A DNA stretch of 24,853 bases, taken from Tieghemiomyces parasiticus (lineage: Eukaryota; Kickxellomycota; Dimargaritomycetes; Dimargaritales; Dimargaritaceae). The translations under genes were made by a program, and so were the position numbers. The stretch covers positions 1 through 24,853 of the forward strand of contig JANBPT010000724.1 of NCBI GenBank assembly GCA_027575765.1. Direction: 5' to 3'. The notes below the pieces were generated by a model that did not search any database, was not told the origin of the DNA, and worked only from the letters and a program-made list of their open reading frames with translations. How positions within the stretch are numbered: position 1 is the first letter of the stretch; every line of letters starts with the position of its first letter. Positions 1-8,786 of this stretch are shown one piece after another.

Positions 1-773
1 TCAATCCTGGGCTCAAAATATACCCTCCTCCCCTAGTATATACCTTTAGGTGGGTATAGCCCGCCTCAGAAAACGGGTTAGCCGTGGGCGCTCAGCACAA
101 GGAGGGAATGGATTCGTATAAACGGTGCTTTGGTACCGAGCACGATGGCGGTGAAGCAGGAGGAAGGAGGGGAGAGAGGGGCGACATCATTTAAGATGAA
201 GTGTATGTCTCATTGTCAGAGGCTTTAACTAGCGCCATATTACCTGCTAAATGACCTCTCCCATGCCCGACCTTCGGTGCTTCGGTTCACAATCAGCTCC
301 TTCGATGGGAGGTGTCGCGAGATACGCACCTCAGCTGCTCGGTGGACTTGCCGCACGAATGGACGCACGGCTAGTACATTTTGGCGAAAGGGTGCGGACT
401 TCCACGGCGTGGCCCACCGTCCCCTTCCCTTGCTTAACTATCACCACAATCGCTGTTTGTTCAAGCCCCTTGTTTAAGGCTAGGCAAGAGATGAGGTTGA
501 GCCGGTCAGATCTGCAGCAATACTTAAAAGAGTGGACGGCGTGTCGGTAGTGTCCACACAGCACATTACTTTCCTATCCACCTTACCTTTGCCCACCCTC
601 ATATCTCGGCTTCCCCAGTGTATAGTCCACCTCTGCATTACGCATCCCATATCGCACAGCGTCGCATAACTGCACATTTGCCTTTCTACCATTCAAGCCC
701 TGCGCCGCCACCTGCCATCGTACCCTTTCTGCAAAGTGCCCCCCTCCCCTCCATCTCTCCCTTCCATTCAACC
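1..773. other. intergenic, left edge and 5' flank of the small secreted-protein gene
   Basis: No convincing gene is seen. The open frames here are short, overlap each other on both strands and show no codon preference or recognisable domain. The last ~110 bases before 774 become strongly C/T-rich on the plus strand, as do the leaders of the other genes in this window, so they are probably the promoter-proximal leader of the gene at 774. I see no clear TATA box. Confidence 0.5.
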
Positions 774-1073
774 ATGCAGTTCACACTGACCTCCATCCTC
801 ATCGGCATCATGCTCCTGCTGCAGCTAGCTGTCGGCCTGGCCTTGCCCACCCTCTCGACCCCACCCGCCGGGTCAGTTGCAGGGCTTCCAAGCATCCCAA
901 CCAATGCCGTGGCGTCTACCGGTGCGTTCCTAGATCTAAAGCCGTCCGAATCCACGCCCACAATTGTGCACCTGAACCGTCGGATTCTACCGCTACTCGC
1001 CGGTGCGGCCATAAGAAGCGGCGCCGGCAAGGTTATCGGGGCTATCGGGAGGAAACTGTTTGGCAAGAAGTAG
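774..1073 (+). CDS. small secreted protein, putative precursor of a cationic peptide
   Basis: A 99-residue protein; the family is not recognised. The ATG at 774 has A at -3 and follows a C/T-rich leader. In-frame codons continue upstream, but only this start gives a clean signal peptide: a hydrophobic run at residues 7-22 (rich in L, I, M, V) ending in Gly-Leu-Ala/Leu-Pro, with likely cleavage after Ala23. Residues 24-68 form a Pro/Ser/Thr/Ala-rich, nearly uncharged spacer. Arg69-Arg70 is a possible Kex2-type dibasic site. Beyond it, residues 71-99 carry six basic residues (R81, K86, R93, K94, K98, K99), no acidic ones, six glycines and many I/L/V/A, ending Phe-Gly-Lys-Lys. This layout (signal, propeptide, dibasic site, basic hydrophobic tail) matches known secreted peptide precursors, for example antimicrobial or signalling peptides. 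That role is inference. It could also be an uncleaved small secreted or wall-associated protein. Its neighbour on the right is convergent. Confidence 0.7.
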   Translation: MQFTLTSILIGIMLLLQLAVGLALPTLSTPPAGSVAGLPSIPTNAVASTGAFLDLKPSESTPTIVHLNRRILPLLAGAAIRSGAGKVIGAIGRKLFGKK

Positions 1074-2609
1074 AGGGTAAGATGTCCAGCAAGTTGTCGT
1101 GACAGTGTCAATGGAGCCTGGGCGAGGAGCGTTGCCGGCATTCTGACCTGCACAATATGCATAGCCAAGGCCCCCCCCTCCACGTTGGCTTCTCTAGGCC
1201 CTTGACCTACCTATACTGTACCCATCACTAAACTTTGAGCCCTAGCTTTAGCTCCCAGTGCTAGAATTATAGGTGCGGGGTTACCATCTGTCGGTATATA
1301 TTGTACTCATCCACCCCAAGCTAGCAGACTGCTGTATTCAGCATAGCCGAAACTTGGTACGGTAGACATTGACCGAATCGTATGCCAGCCTCGCTACCGT
1401 CATTGCACCTGCTGGCAGTTCATGCTGCCTGTGGGTTGTACAGTTTGTGTGGTACCGATAGAGTGGAGCAGAGGGTCCATATGTAGCTGATTTGGAGGGG
1501 TGGGGATTCAATAGGGTCCGTAGCGAAAATCGGTCGCGTGCGTTGGTCGACGCACTAACCACGGCCCCCGGGCGCCAAGGGGCGGTGGTGTTTTCAGCGT
1601 GCCATAGTTGAAACACATTTGCTATCGAATCGCTAGGCTGAGCGATGTTGGTCATTGGGTGCCTGGAAATTTATAGAGACAGGCCTCATCACGTACGTAG
1701 GAGACGCGTCCAGGAAGTATGTATATATAAACATAGATATATACTTGACAAATGATCTCGGCCAAGTTCTGGAGGAATTCGGGTATTCGGCATCCACGAC
1801 GGTAATGCTGGTCGTCGGGAAGGCTGTGAAAGAGGGCGCCATGGCCTTTGGTATCGCACGACCCCCTACTCTTTCGCAGAATGAAGCTTGGGGCGTTTGG
1901 ACGTGCATGATCATCCTAGGGCGGCAGCCCGTAGGGCACTGGAGGCCATTCCTACAGCAGACCCCCCCTCCCCCGCATGTTATCCCCCGCCAAGCCCTTT
2001 GGCGTTTTCCGATAGATGGCTTACCTGAGAGACTGCACCTGCGTGAGATGCGTCGGTGGAAATAGCGGGCTGGCCTCTTGTAGAGGCCAATGACGCGTGG
2101 GGAGCCAACAGGCATCGTTAGTGTCAGGCCGGCACGAGTGCCCATGGGAGGGAGGAGGGAGTTAAATATGCACATAGCAAGCGTAGCCTCCCACGTTGTG
2201 CCCGATAACCGTAGGTTCGGTGGGAGATTAATATTCCGGTACCAGATGTGGTAACGAGTTTACGGTCCAAGCGGTGTCCCTAGGAATGCCCCGCTTTTCC
2301 CATTGCGTTTGTGCCCGGCCTCCCGCCGGAGTTAACAAGTGCCTTTGCGATCCACAGAACCGGCATTTCAGACCCCCAGCCACTTCAACTGCGTTCTCGG
2401 CTGACAGTGGCCGAACCTTTGCCTAAAGGTCGATTTTAATGGCAGGTCTAGTTACGGAGTAGTAAGCGATAGCAATGGAGCCAAAGGAGAATAAAGAAAG
2501 GAGCAAGGAAAAGCGGCGGGGAAGGGCATACTGGTACAAACGGAGAGGATCGGGGGATATGATGTACATTACAAACGACGGCGAGGGGGTAGGGTTGAAA
2601 GGCGGACAC
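1074..2609. other. intergenic between convergent genes
   Basis: This is the 3'-to-3' gap between the small secreted-protein gene and the transporter. A 136-codon open frame (1655-2065, plus) begins with TTG and a 180-codon frame lies opposite it on the minus strand. Neither has a recognisable domain or the third-position bias of the real genes, so neither is called. A short perfect hairpin is at 2071-2089 and an AT-rich patch at about 1720-1750. Two ACGCGT hexamers (1704, 2093) are present but flank no start codon. Confidence 0.45.
2071..2089. repeat. perfect 8-bp inverted repeat with 3-base loop
   Basis: TGGCCTCT, loop TGT, AGAGGCCA. It lies in the convergent gap, 3' of both flanking genes. 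It is too isolated to assign a function; a 3'-end structure or chance are both possible. Confidence 0.6.
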
Positions 2610-3974
2610 CTAGTGGTGGGCCGGGGCGTTGGCGTTGCCCTCCGCTACGTGCTTGACAAGGCTCTGGACGGCCTGGATACTACCAATGACCAGCCCGACC
2701 ACGCCGAGGATGAGCATGACGATGCCGAGGACCCGTTCCCAGGGCCGCAGCACGCGGATACCGTACATCTTGACATAGCATACCAGCGGGAAGATGAAGA
2801 AGACCATGCAGGTCGATAGAGCCCCCACCAGACTCAACACGTCCGCGAAGTACGGGATGGCGATGGAGATACCGTAGAGCCCGGCCACCACCACGGTGCG
2901 GAAGGCGAACCGGATGCCAAACTCCCTGACCCGGCCCAGCCGCTCTACCGTGACCTGGTAGTTCTTCTCCACCTCCAGGGCGAACGTGGTTAGCATGATG
3001 GGGGCGGCCAAGATCACGTGCAGGCTGATGAGGATGAGGGCGATAACCTTGGGCGGACCCAGCGGCAGGTTGGAGAGGATGGGAGACTCGGTGTACTGGC
3101 CGTAGACGACGTACCCGCAGATGGACATGAGGAGGTACAGCACCGTGATGCTGATCATGCTGACGGTGAGCACCTTGGTCCAGTCCTGCGGCCGCTTCAT
3201 GGCGGCCTCGACGTGCGGGTAGACCACGGTCCCGGCAAAGGCGAAACTGATGGAGGCGATGGAGGAAGGCAGGGTGGTGATGTGGAGGGCCGAGTAGGTG
3301 ATGTCGAGGTTGGCGTGGATGGAACTCATCTCGACGAAGCCGACCACGACGGCGATACCGACCACCACGACGGTAGCGATGAAGCCAAAGAGCGCCAGGA
3401 CGGCCACCTCCCGCATGGACTTCATGACCACGAACGGCGCCCACATGACAATGGCAACTAGGAGTTTGACCACCTTGGAAGAGATATTAACGTTGGCATC
3501 GACAAACAGACCGTGGATGTTGTCACCGGCCAGAATAATGTAGATGCATACCGTACCTAGGATATACAAGTAGTGGAAAAAGTAGGTGACATAGAGGCCG
3601 ACCCTGCCGAAGGCCGCCTGTCCAATTTCCGGGTAGCTACCGAGACGTCGATCCGGATAGTAGTATAAACACCGGATGAGGATGGTGCCGGAGTAGACGC
3701 CGATGAATCCGGCAAGGAAAATGATGATGAGCCCGACCCAGCCGCTCTGTTCGAGAGCGTAGGGTAGCTGGAGGACACCCGTACCGGCGACGACACACAC
3801 AATGTTCATGAAGGCGCCCCAGTTGGACCCCCGACGGTGCTCGTTTTCTAGGTCGTAGTGAGGGGTTGTGAGCACCCCGACCTCGGGCTTCTCGCGCGAG
3901 TGGACTGACATGTCGTCCGCAGCCACCGAGTAGCTTGGGGACTGCTTGTCGTGGGTGATTCGTGAGTTGTTCAT
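2610..3974 (-). CDS. AAAP-family amino-acid transporter (AVT-like)
   Basis: A 454-residue integral membrane protein of the amino acid/auxin permease (AAAP, transmembrane amino-acid transporter) family. Members move neutral or other amino acids with protons across vacuolar or plasma membranes. After a hydrophilic ~48-residue N-terminus comes the diagnostic first helix: Asn-Trp-Gly-Ala-Phe-Met-Asn, then Gly-Thr-Gly-Val-Leu-Gln-Leu-Pro-Tyr-Ala (residues 51-73), the family's unwound TM1 glycine/proline segment. Eleven hydrophobic segments can be read, roughly at 53-73, 80-101, 127-149, 168-185, 190-213, 238-258, 270-293, 309-332, 351-371, 374-395 and 405-426. The sequence around residue 113 (Ser-Tyr-Pro-Glu-Ile-Gly-x-Ala-Ala-Phe-Gly) is also family-typical. 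The start is the ATG at 3974, with A at -3 and a C/T-rich leader on the minus strand; the frame stays open further upstream only from a GTG. The length suits the family. No introns are seen. Substrate and membrane cannot be told from sequence. Confidence 0.93.
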   Translation of the reverse strand: MNNSRITHDKQSPSYSVAADDMSVHSREKPEVGVLTTPHYDLENEHRRGSNWGAFMNIVCVVAGTGVLQLPYALEQSGWVGLIIIFLAGFIGVYSGTILIRCLYYYPDRRLGSYPEIGQAAFGRVGLYVTYFFHYLYILGTVCIYIILAGDNIHGLFVDANVNISSKVVKLLVAIVMWAPFVVMKSMREVAVLALFGFIATVVVVGIAVVVGFVEMSSIHANLDITYSALHITTLPSSIASISFAFAGTVVYPHVEAAMKRPQDWTKVLTVSMISITVLYLLMSICGYVVYGQYTESPILSNLPLGPPKVIALILISLHVILAAPIMLTTFALEVEKNYQVTVERLGRVREFGIRFAFRTVVVAGLYGISIAIPYFADVLSLVGALSTCMVFFIFPLVCYVKMYGIRVLRPWERVLGIVMLILGVVGLVIGSIQAVQSLVKHVAEGNANAPAHH

Positions 3975-4298
3975 CGTGACTGATGGATTGAAAAGGAGAG
4001 TTTGTATGTGTTTGCGGGCGAGGGAGCCAATCAGGCAAGGTATGGCCAGGGAAGTGAATGCGGCGACGGTATTGGCCTCTCGTGTGCACACACTTAATGG
4101 TGGGACTAAATTGACTCGATGTGTGGCCGATCGGGTATTTTGGGTGGGTGCTGGATCAACGGGGATCGGCACAGGGCCCGACTGTAAGAATAGGCGAGGA
4201 ATTAACTGTAGCCTTTAGGAGGAAGGGGGGAGTATTGTTGAGCCGAATTCAGGTTACGAGCAGACGAACTTCGTTCGGGAGGGGCGGTCAGGATACGC

Positions 4299-4308
4299 TA
4301 TATATATT
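4299..4308 (-). promoter_or_regulatory. possible TATA element of the transporter gene
   Basis: An alternating TA run (AATATATATA read on the minus strand) lies about 325 bases upstream of the transporter ATG, in an otherwise GC-rich setting. The distance would imply a long leader or leader intron. This is a motif match only. Confidence 0.25.
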
Positions 4309-6427
4309 CATCTGTAACGTGGAGGGATGCGCAGGGCCTGAGGGGGGATTGAGATGAGGTTGAAGACAGCGGCAGGGCGAGGCGGGGGGGGTGTCAGCGA
4401 GGTTAGTACCAGAGTGAATAGGTCACCCGAACGGATAAGGGATGGCAAGGGGCGTCAGAGAACCGAAGAGTTGGTGTTAGAAGCGGGGAGCAGGCCGGAG
4501 AGGTGAGGGGCACACTGGTAAGTCAAGCCTCGGTGAGAAAAGGTAGTAACGGCCGGATGGCCAAGGATCAGCCGGGCCGCCTCTTTTTGCGCTTAGGCGA
4601 GCCGTATGGTACCGGATCCTCTAAGGTGCACATATGGCCGCTAACGATGAAGGGTAGGTATGAAAATTAGAAGCGTCAGGTATAGAATACCTCTTTTTTT
4701 TTTCGGAAGACCCATGACGCATCCTCGGGCAGTACGTAGGTTGTAGTGACCGATAAACAGCAAACGGAGGGGACCATGCGGCGTAGAGTAACCTCTATCT
4801 TGCACACGATTCCCCTTACATTGCCCCTCCTAGAATATAACTCTAAAAAAACATGGTGAATTAAAACGGATAAACGATAGTCATGAAAGTAGACACACAC
4901 GCACGAGACGCAGATGACGAAGTTGGCGAGACCTTTAGCCGCAATGGAATCGGGGAGGGACACACATCCGCGCACCCGCTGAGTACCGGGTGCGTCGGGA
5001 TATTGCGTCTGAGCCGATGCACAGTGCGGTAGTCGCTGCAAGTTGGCAATGGTAGATAACCCTCGTCTGACCAGAGAGGCGAATGGAATCAGACCATGAT
5101 GGAATCCCTGGACCGTTAAAAAGTGACATGAGATATTACCTGGCCAACCCCGTGACTAATGCGCCACCTTTTCACGGCCTTTGGACCTCACTACCGCGAG
5201 CAAACGAATTTACTCTCGATCGCACATGCCCGGGGGAGGGGCACGTCTGGCAACTGGGCCAGCTCGGCCCTGCTGTGTGATGCAAACCCAAGTGGCGCTG
5301 GCCGGATCCCAAAGCAGCTTCAAGCGGCGGCACGCAGGTGTATCCGGTAAGCCACCACGAGAGGGGAGGGAGACTGCTAGGATCCCAGTGAATGGGAAGG
5401 GTTTGCACCTGACGGTTGGTCGCCCATCCTGATCACCCCAATCCCCACTACTCCGTATGAAAACAAGGGGTGCACATGGTCTTCAAAAAAAAAAAACAGT
5501 ATCATCGTACATGGTATCGACCGAGTGGAGGACAACCGGTAGCGAGAGTATGAGAAATCAAAATAAAGCAAGACAGGGCGAGAAGGAGAGAAATGTCAAA
5601 ATTAAATCTGATCTAGCACTAAGGCCAAACTCAATGCAGTCATTGCGAATGAATAGCTACAAAGTGTGGGTGGGAGAGAGGGACGGCGGAGAATGAACGA
5701 GGCAATAGGACACTAGGGGACCCCGCCAGTTCACCAAGGTGAATAGGAAAGAACAATCGCGAGGGCAGTGGGTTTCATAGGCAAGGAGACAACCCCTAAA
5801 GAGCGGGTCCTAATAAGTCACGCCGTGCTGAAGGGGCGCTAGACGCATCATTGAGGCGTATTGCTCGGAAGGATCGGTCCGTAAATAGATAACCATAAAT
5901 CCAATCAAGAAGAGTACGTGCGGCGGCGCCACACAACAGAAGCATCCGAAAATCCCCGAACCTGATTCCAGAAAAAATAACACCTAGACTGCTCTCAGGT
6001 TAGTACTTACTGTATAGGGGGAGGGGAGCTCGGAGCGACGCGGGGTAGTTGACCAGACAGGGCCTAGAGGGCTACTCAGGCAGACTATGGGATAATAACT
6101 GTCGTGTAAGGGGTGGCACTAGCAGATGGGTTGGGCGAGAGAGACACGGAGGAGGGAGGGACACGCCAAGGGTACCAAAAAGTAAGTGGCGAGGGTGTAG
6201 GGGGGGAGATGAAGGAGGGGGAGGGGGTGTAGATTAGCAAAGGCTGGGTGTCAGTTGCTTGAAAGAAAACGAGCACGTCGTAGCCGATGGGTCTCGGCTC
6301 AGGGTGGGACGAGGGAAAGGGGCTGGCAGGTAACCGCCATGCGTGTCAAAGTATTTACTTTGCTCCCCTGCTGCCGCACGTCGGCCGAGATCTGTGGGTG
6401 AAAGTAAAATGAAGCCGGGGTTGGATA

Positions 6428-7117
6428 TCACCAATACGGTGCACCGAACTTACCAATGGTGGGAGGGCGACAGCGTGCAGGGCGGGGGGTGGCTCTGTGC
6501 GCAATGCGATTTATCGAGCTATTGGAATGGGCGGGGATATGAAAATACTGATGAACCAACAACACAGGCGGCCATTGAATTATATATACGCTGAGATCAT
6601 GGGCTAAGCCAGGGCTGTAGGAAGTGCCAATACACTCCCGCCCATCAATACGGGTAGTGTCCCTTGAGAGAGGAGAGAGTGGGGGTGAGTGGAGGATGCG
6701 ACGCCTCGCGACGGTGGCGGCTGTACATGACGAGGGTGCCAAACATGAATTCTGGAGGAGGGCAATGTGTCTATAAGCCCGCTCGACGCGAAGAGGCTGT
6801 AGGTGGTGTGAAAACTGTGAGCGGGCCGGGCGATATCCACCAAAAATGAACTCCCCATCACCAATGAGGCAACTGTAGTATACAGACCCACATTGTAAAA
6901 GAAGGGTAAACGTAACGAACGGTGGCAACCATGCGAAATCAAGTGGTACAGAGCCGTCTGGGACCACCGTCTTGTGACTCGTAGCGACTACAGTAGCACC
7001 GCATGGGCGGGCTGATGCTATGAGGGCCGAGGCAGGAGAGGATGAGCCACAATGACTGTGGCGCGCGGAGGTGGCGGTGGGGAAGGAGGTATCAGCGGGG
7101 AAGTGTGACGGTTTCAT
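6428..7117 (-). CDS. weak candidate ORF, unknown protein
   Basis: An open frame of 229 codons from an ATG at 7117 that has A at -3 and directly follows a C/T-rich minus-strand leader, like the accepted genes. Against it, third-position use looks nearly neutral, no domain or motif is recognised, and the protein is a low-complexity mix of S, P, H, R and A without signal or membrane segments beyond one short hydrophobic patch near residues 66-82. The pyrimidine bias of this strand removes stop codons and could create such a frame by chance. I consider it more likely spurious than real. Confidence 0.15.
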   Translation of the reverse strand: MKPSHFPADTSFPTATSARHSHCGSSSPASALIASARPCGATVVATSHKTVVPDGSVPLDFAWLPPFVTFTLLLQCGSVYYSCLIGDGEFIFGGYRPARSQFSHHLQPLRVERAYRHIALLQNSCLAPSSCTAATVARRRILHSPPLSPLSRDTTRIDGRECIGTSYSPGLAHDLSVYIIQWPPVLLVHQYFHIPAHSNSSINRIAHRATPRPARCRPPTIGKFGAPYW

Positions 7118-8210
7118 AGTGTAGGAGGAAAGGGAAGGGGGGCAGCAGCCAGGTTATCTGCGAATTCTAATACGCTGGCCAGCTGATCATCTCCGAAGGA
7201 GCTTACAGGACACAGGATGGCAGCCCATAGGCGGAGGAGAGACACCGATGGTTCGATAAGCTAGAAACAGGGCGAAATGGGGGAGGGAGAGCAAAAAATA
7301 ATAATATCATTAGGCCCCTCTCGCACCCCAGCCACACATCGAATTTGGCCCGTCTACTACGTTGAAAAACACCAGCGGGCGGCCACTCCACCGACCGTAC
7401 AGATTTGAAGAGTATCGGCATGCGTCGCTAGCTACAGAGAAAGAGACTTGCAGCTCTGCACCTTAGCACCCGTACATATTGGGGTAGATGCCGAGTGTCC
7501 GAGGCGCCGTGTATTCAATACGCCCGATAGAAACCACGGGGCCTCCCGTGACTAGAGAGGTACTTGGTCGAAGCTCCAAAGTCTTCGTTTCAATTGACCG
7601 CGGATCCCTTGGACCTCTGTGGGCGGGTTCGTCGGAATTCGATGGAGAACGGCAGGGTGGCCAGGGAATGTGCGGTGGCCACAAGGCAGGCAGGAGGAGG
7701 AGATTGACTGAGCCCAGAGAAACAAAGGTAAAAACAACCATTAATCAACAACGAACTATTGCCCCGTCGAATTCCGAGTTGCTAGATCGGACGACTAGGA
7801 CTCCCAGCTATTGGCCACGACAACACCGCTTCATCCTTATCACACACTCGCCCTTGGCCTGCTCTCGCATACGAGAGGCCGCTTGGATGATGACCTCACC
7901 GCGGGTCAGAGCCACCGTGGCTTGCCAATCTGCTCTCCGGCCCCCGCACTTTTACTTTTAGTCGGCCGCGTGACCTGGAGTGACTATCGCCTACCATAAA
8001 GAGTATATTTTACTCGGCCCTCGTGCAGGCCCAAGCCCGCTTCCCGACCCCTGGGTCTTCACCCTCATATCCACCCCTGTGTTGGAAGATTCACCATGTC
8101 CGCCGTGGGGAGGGTGGTAGGGTAAGGGAATGGCGACGTGGTCGTGGCGAGCACTTTTGGTAGACTCGCCATTCTGCCGAGAAACCGCCCTCATGGCTAA
8201 ATATGTGTCA

Positions 8211-8216
8211 TTTATT
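8211..8216 (-). terminator. AATAAA polyadenylation-type signal for the cysteine-rich gene
   Basis: TTTATT on the plus strand reads AATAAA on the minus strand, about 140 bases beyond the stop codon of the gene at 8358-8786, in a locally AT-rich 3' flank. Confidence 0.4.
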
Positions 8217-8357
8217 GGTACAGTTCTGGCGTATTAGGGGCCGTGGCCAACCTGTCGCTTCAAACATTATGCAGTGCATTCTAAGCATGGCGGCTGGTCC
8301 CGATGCTACCGCCCTATTTTGAAAATATATAGTACACAGCGCATGGCCTTTCACGTG

Positions 8358-8786
8358 TCAGTGCTGGCGTCGCGGTTGGTTGAAAAGGGTGCTGCCCAGA
8401 GACATGGCGGGTTCCGATGCGACGGACAAGGTGTCGTCCGACAAGCTGCCGACAGACACGGTCGCACTCCGCGGCGTTCGCTTCGGCCGGGCCATCCCGA
8501 GGGCGCTGACCACCGTCGTGGCGCCGTACTTGACCCGTCGCAACCAGGTGGGTGACGTTGAGGAGTCGTCGGGCTGAGAGTTAAGCGAAAGCGTATCGGT
8601 GGATTTCAAGTCGCCCGAAACAGTGCTGGCGCCATAGCGTTGGTTGCGGAGAAGCCGAAATTGGCATATCCGACACCGACAGCGCTGGTGGCAGGCGCAG
8701 ATACACACCGCGAGGGCCATACACGTGTCCGACAGACATGAGTGGCACGGCAGGTCAAGGGTTTGGCAGTGCGTCTTGAGGAACAT
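8358..8786 (-). CDS. small cysteine-rich protein with internally repeated Ser/Thr tail
   Basis: A 142-residue protein; no known family is recognised. The ATG at 8786 has A at -3 (CACC before ATG) and follows a C/T-rich leader. Third positions are mostly C or G, as in the other real genes, and an AATAAA lies downstream. The N-terminal 41 residues hold ten cysteines (7, 14, 17, 22, 28, 30, 32, 36, 38, 41), including CxxC, CxC and CxCxxC spacings with nearby histidines at 6, 15 and 33. A short hydrophobic core (22-32) precedes a basic segment. There is no cleavable signal peptide, so a cytosolic metal-binding or acylated membrane-associated protein is more plausible than a secreted disulfide protein; this is inference. 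The C-terminal part repeats itself: residues 53-75 match 107-129 at 11 of 23 positions (ThrValSer, AspThrLeuSer, Ser-x-Pro), and 46-60 match 82-96 at 8 of 15 positions, including Tyr-Gly-Ala. Confidence 0.6.
   Translation of the reverse strand: MFLKTHCQTLDLPCHSCLSDTCMALAVCICACHQRCRCRICQFRLLRNQRYGASTVSGDLKSTDTLSLNSQPDDSSTSPTWLRRVKYGATTVVSALGMARPKRTPRSATVSVGSLSDDTLSVASEPAMSLGSTLFNQPRRQH
8359..8645. repeat. related direct copies at 8359-8381 and 8621-8645 within the cysteine-rich gene
   Basis: Both copies begin CAGTGCTGGCG and end GGTTGGTT or GTTGGTT on the plus strand. The copy at 8359-8381 is two bases shorter than that at 8621-8645. On the coding (minus) strand the short copy therefore leaves the frame of the long one and the stop TGA falls inside it. 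Confidence 0.6.

Larger units (their letters stand above)
3975..8357. other. long gene-poor stretch upstream of the transporter
   Basis: About 4.4 kb without a convincing gene. The plus strand is visibly purine-rich over much of 4.0-7.2 kb, so the minus strand is pyrimidine-rich there, which suppresses stop codons and yields long spurious minus-strand frames. Open frames are short, start with non-ATG codons or lack bias. The only one worth keeping as a weak candidate is at 6428-7117. I see no tRNA, rRNA or transposase remnant. Confidence 0.45.

Noticed and set aside
251..550. 99-codon plus-strand frame with ATG
   Set aside because: It overlaps other frames on both strands, has no pyrimidine leader, signal or motif, and unbiased codons.
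1704..2098. Two ACGCGT (MluI-box-like) hexamers
   Set aside because: They lie between 3' ends of convergent genes, not in a promoter. The hexamer is expected by chance in GC-rich DNA.
1633..2175. Overlapping open frames of 136 (plus) and 180 (minus) codons
   Set aside because: The plus frame starts with TTG and neither shows third-position bias, a domain or a gene-like leader. They lie in a convergent 3' gap.
7463..7961. Minus-strand frame (92 codons) with a hydrophobic, signal-like start, and a 157-codon plus-strand frame
   Set aside because: The minus ATG has T at -3 and lacks a C/T-rich leader; the two frames overlap on opposite strands and neither has codon bias or known motifs.
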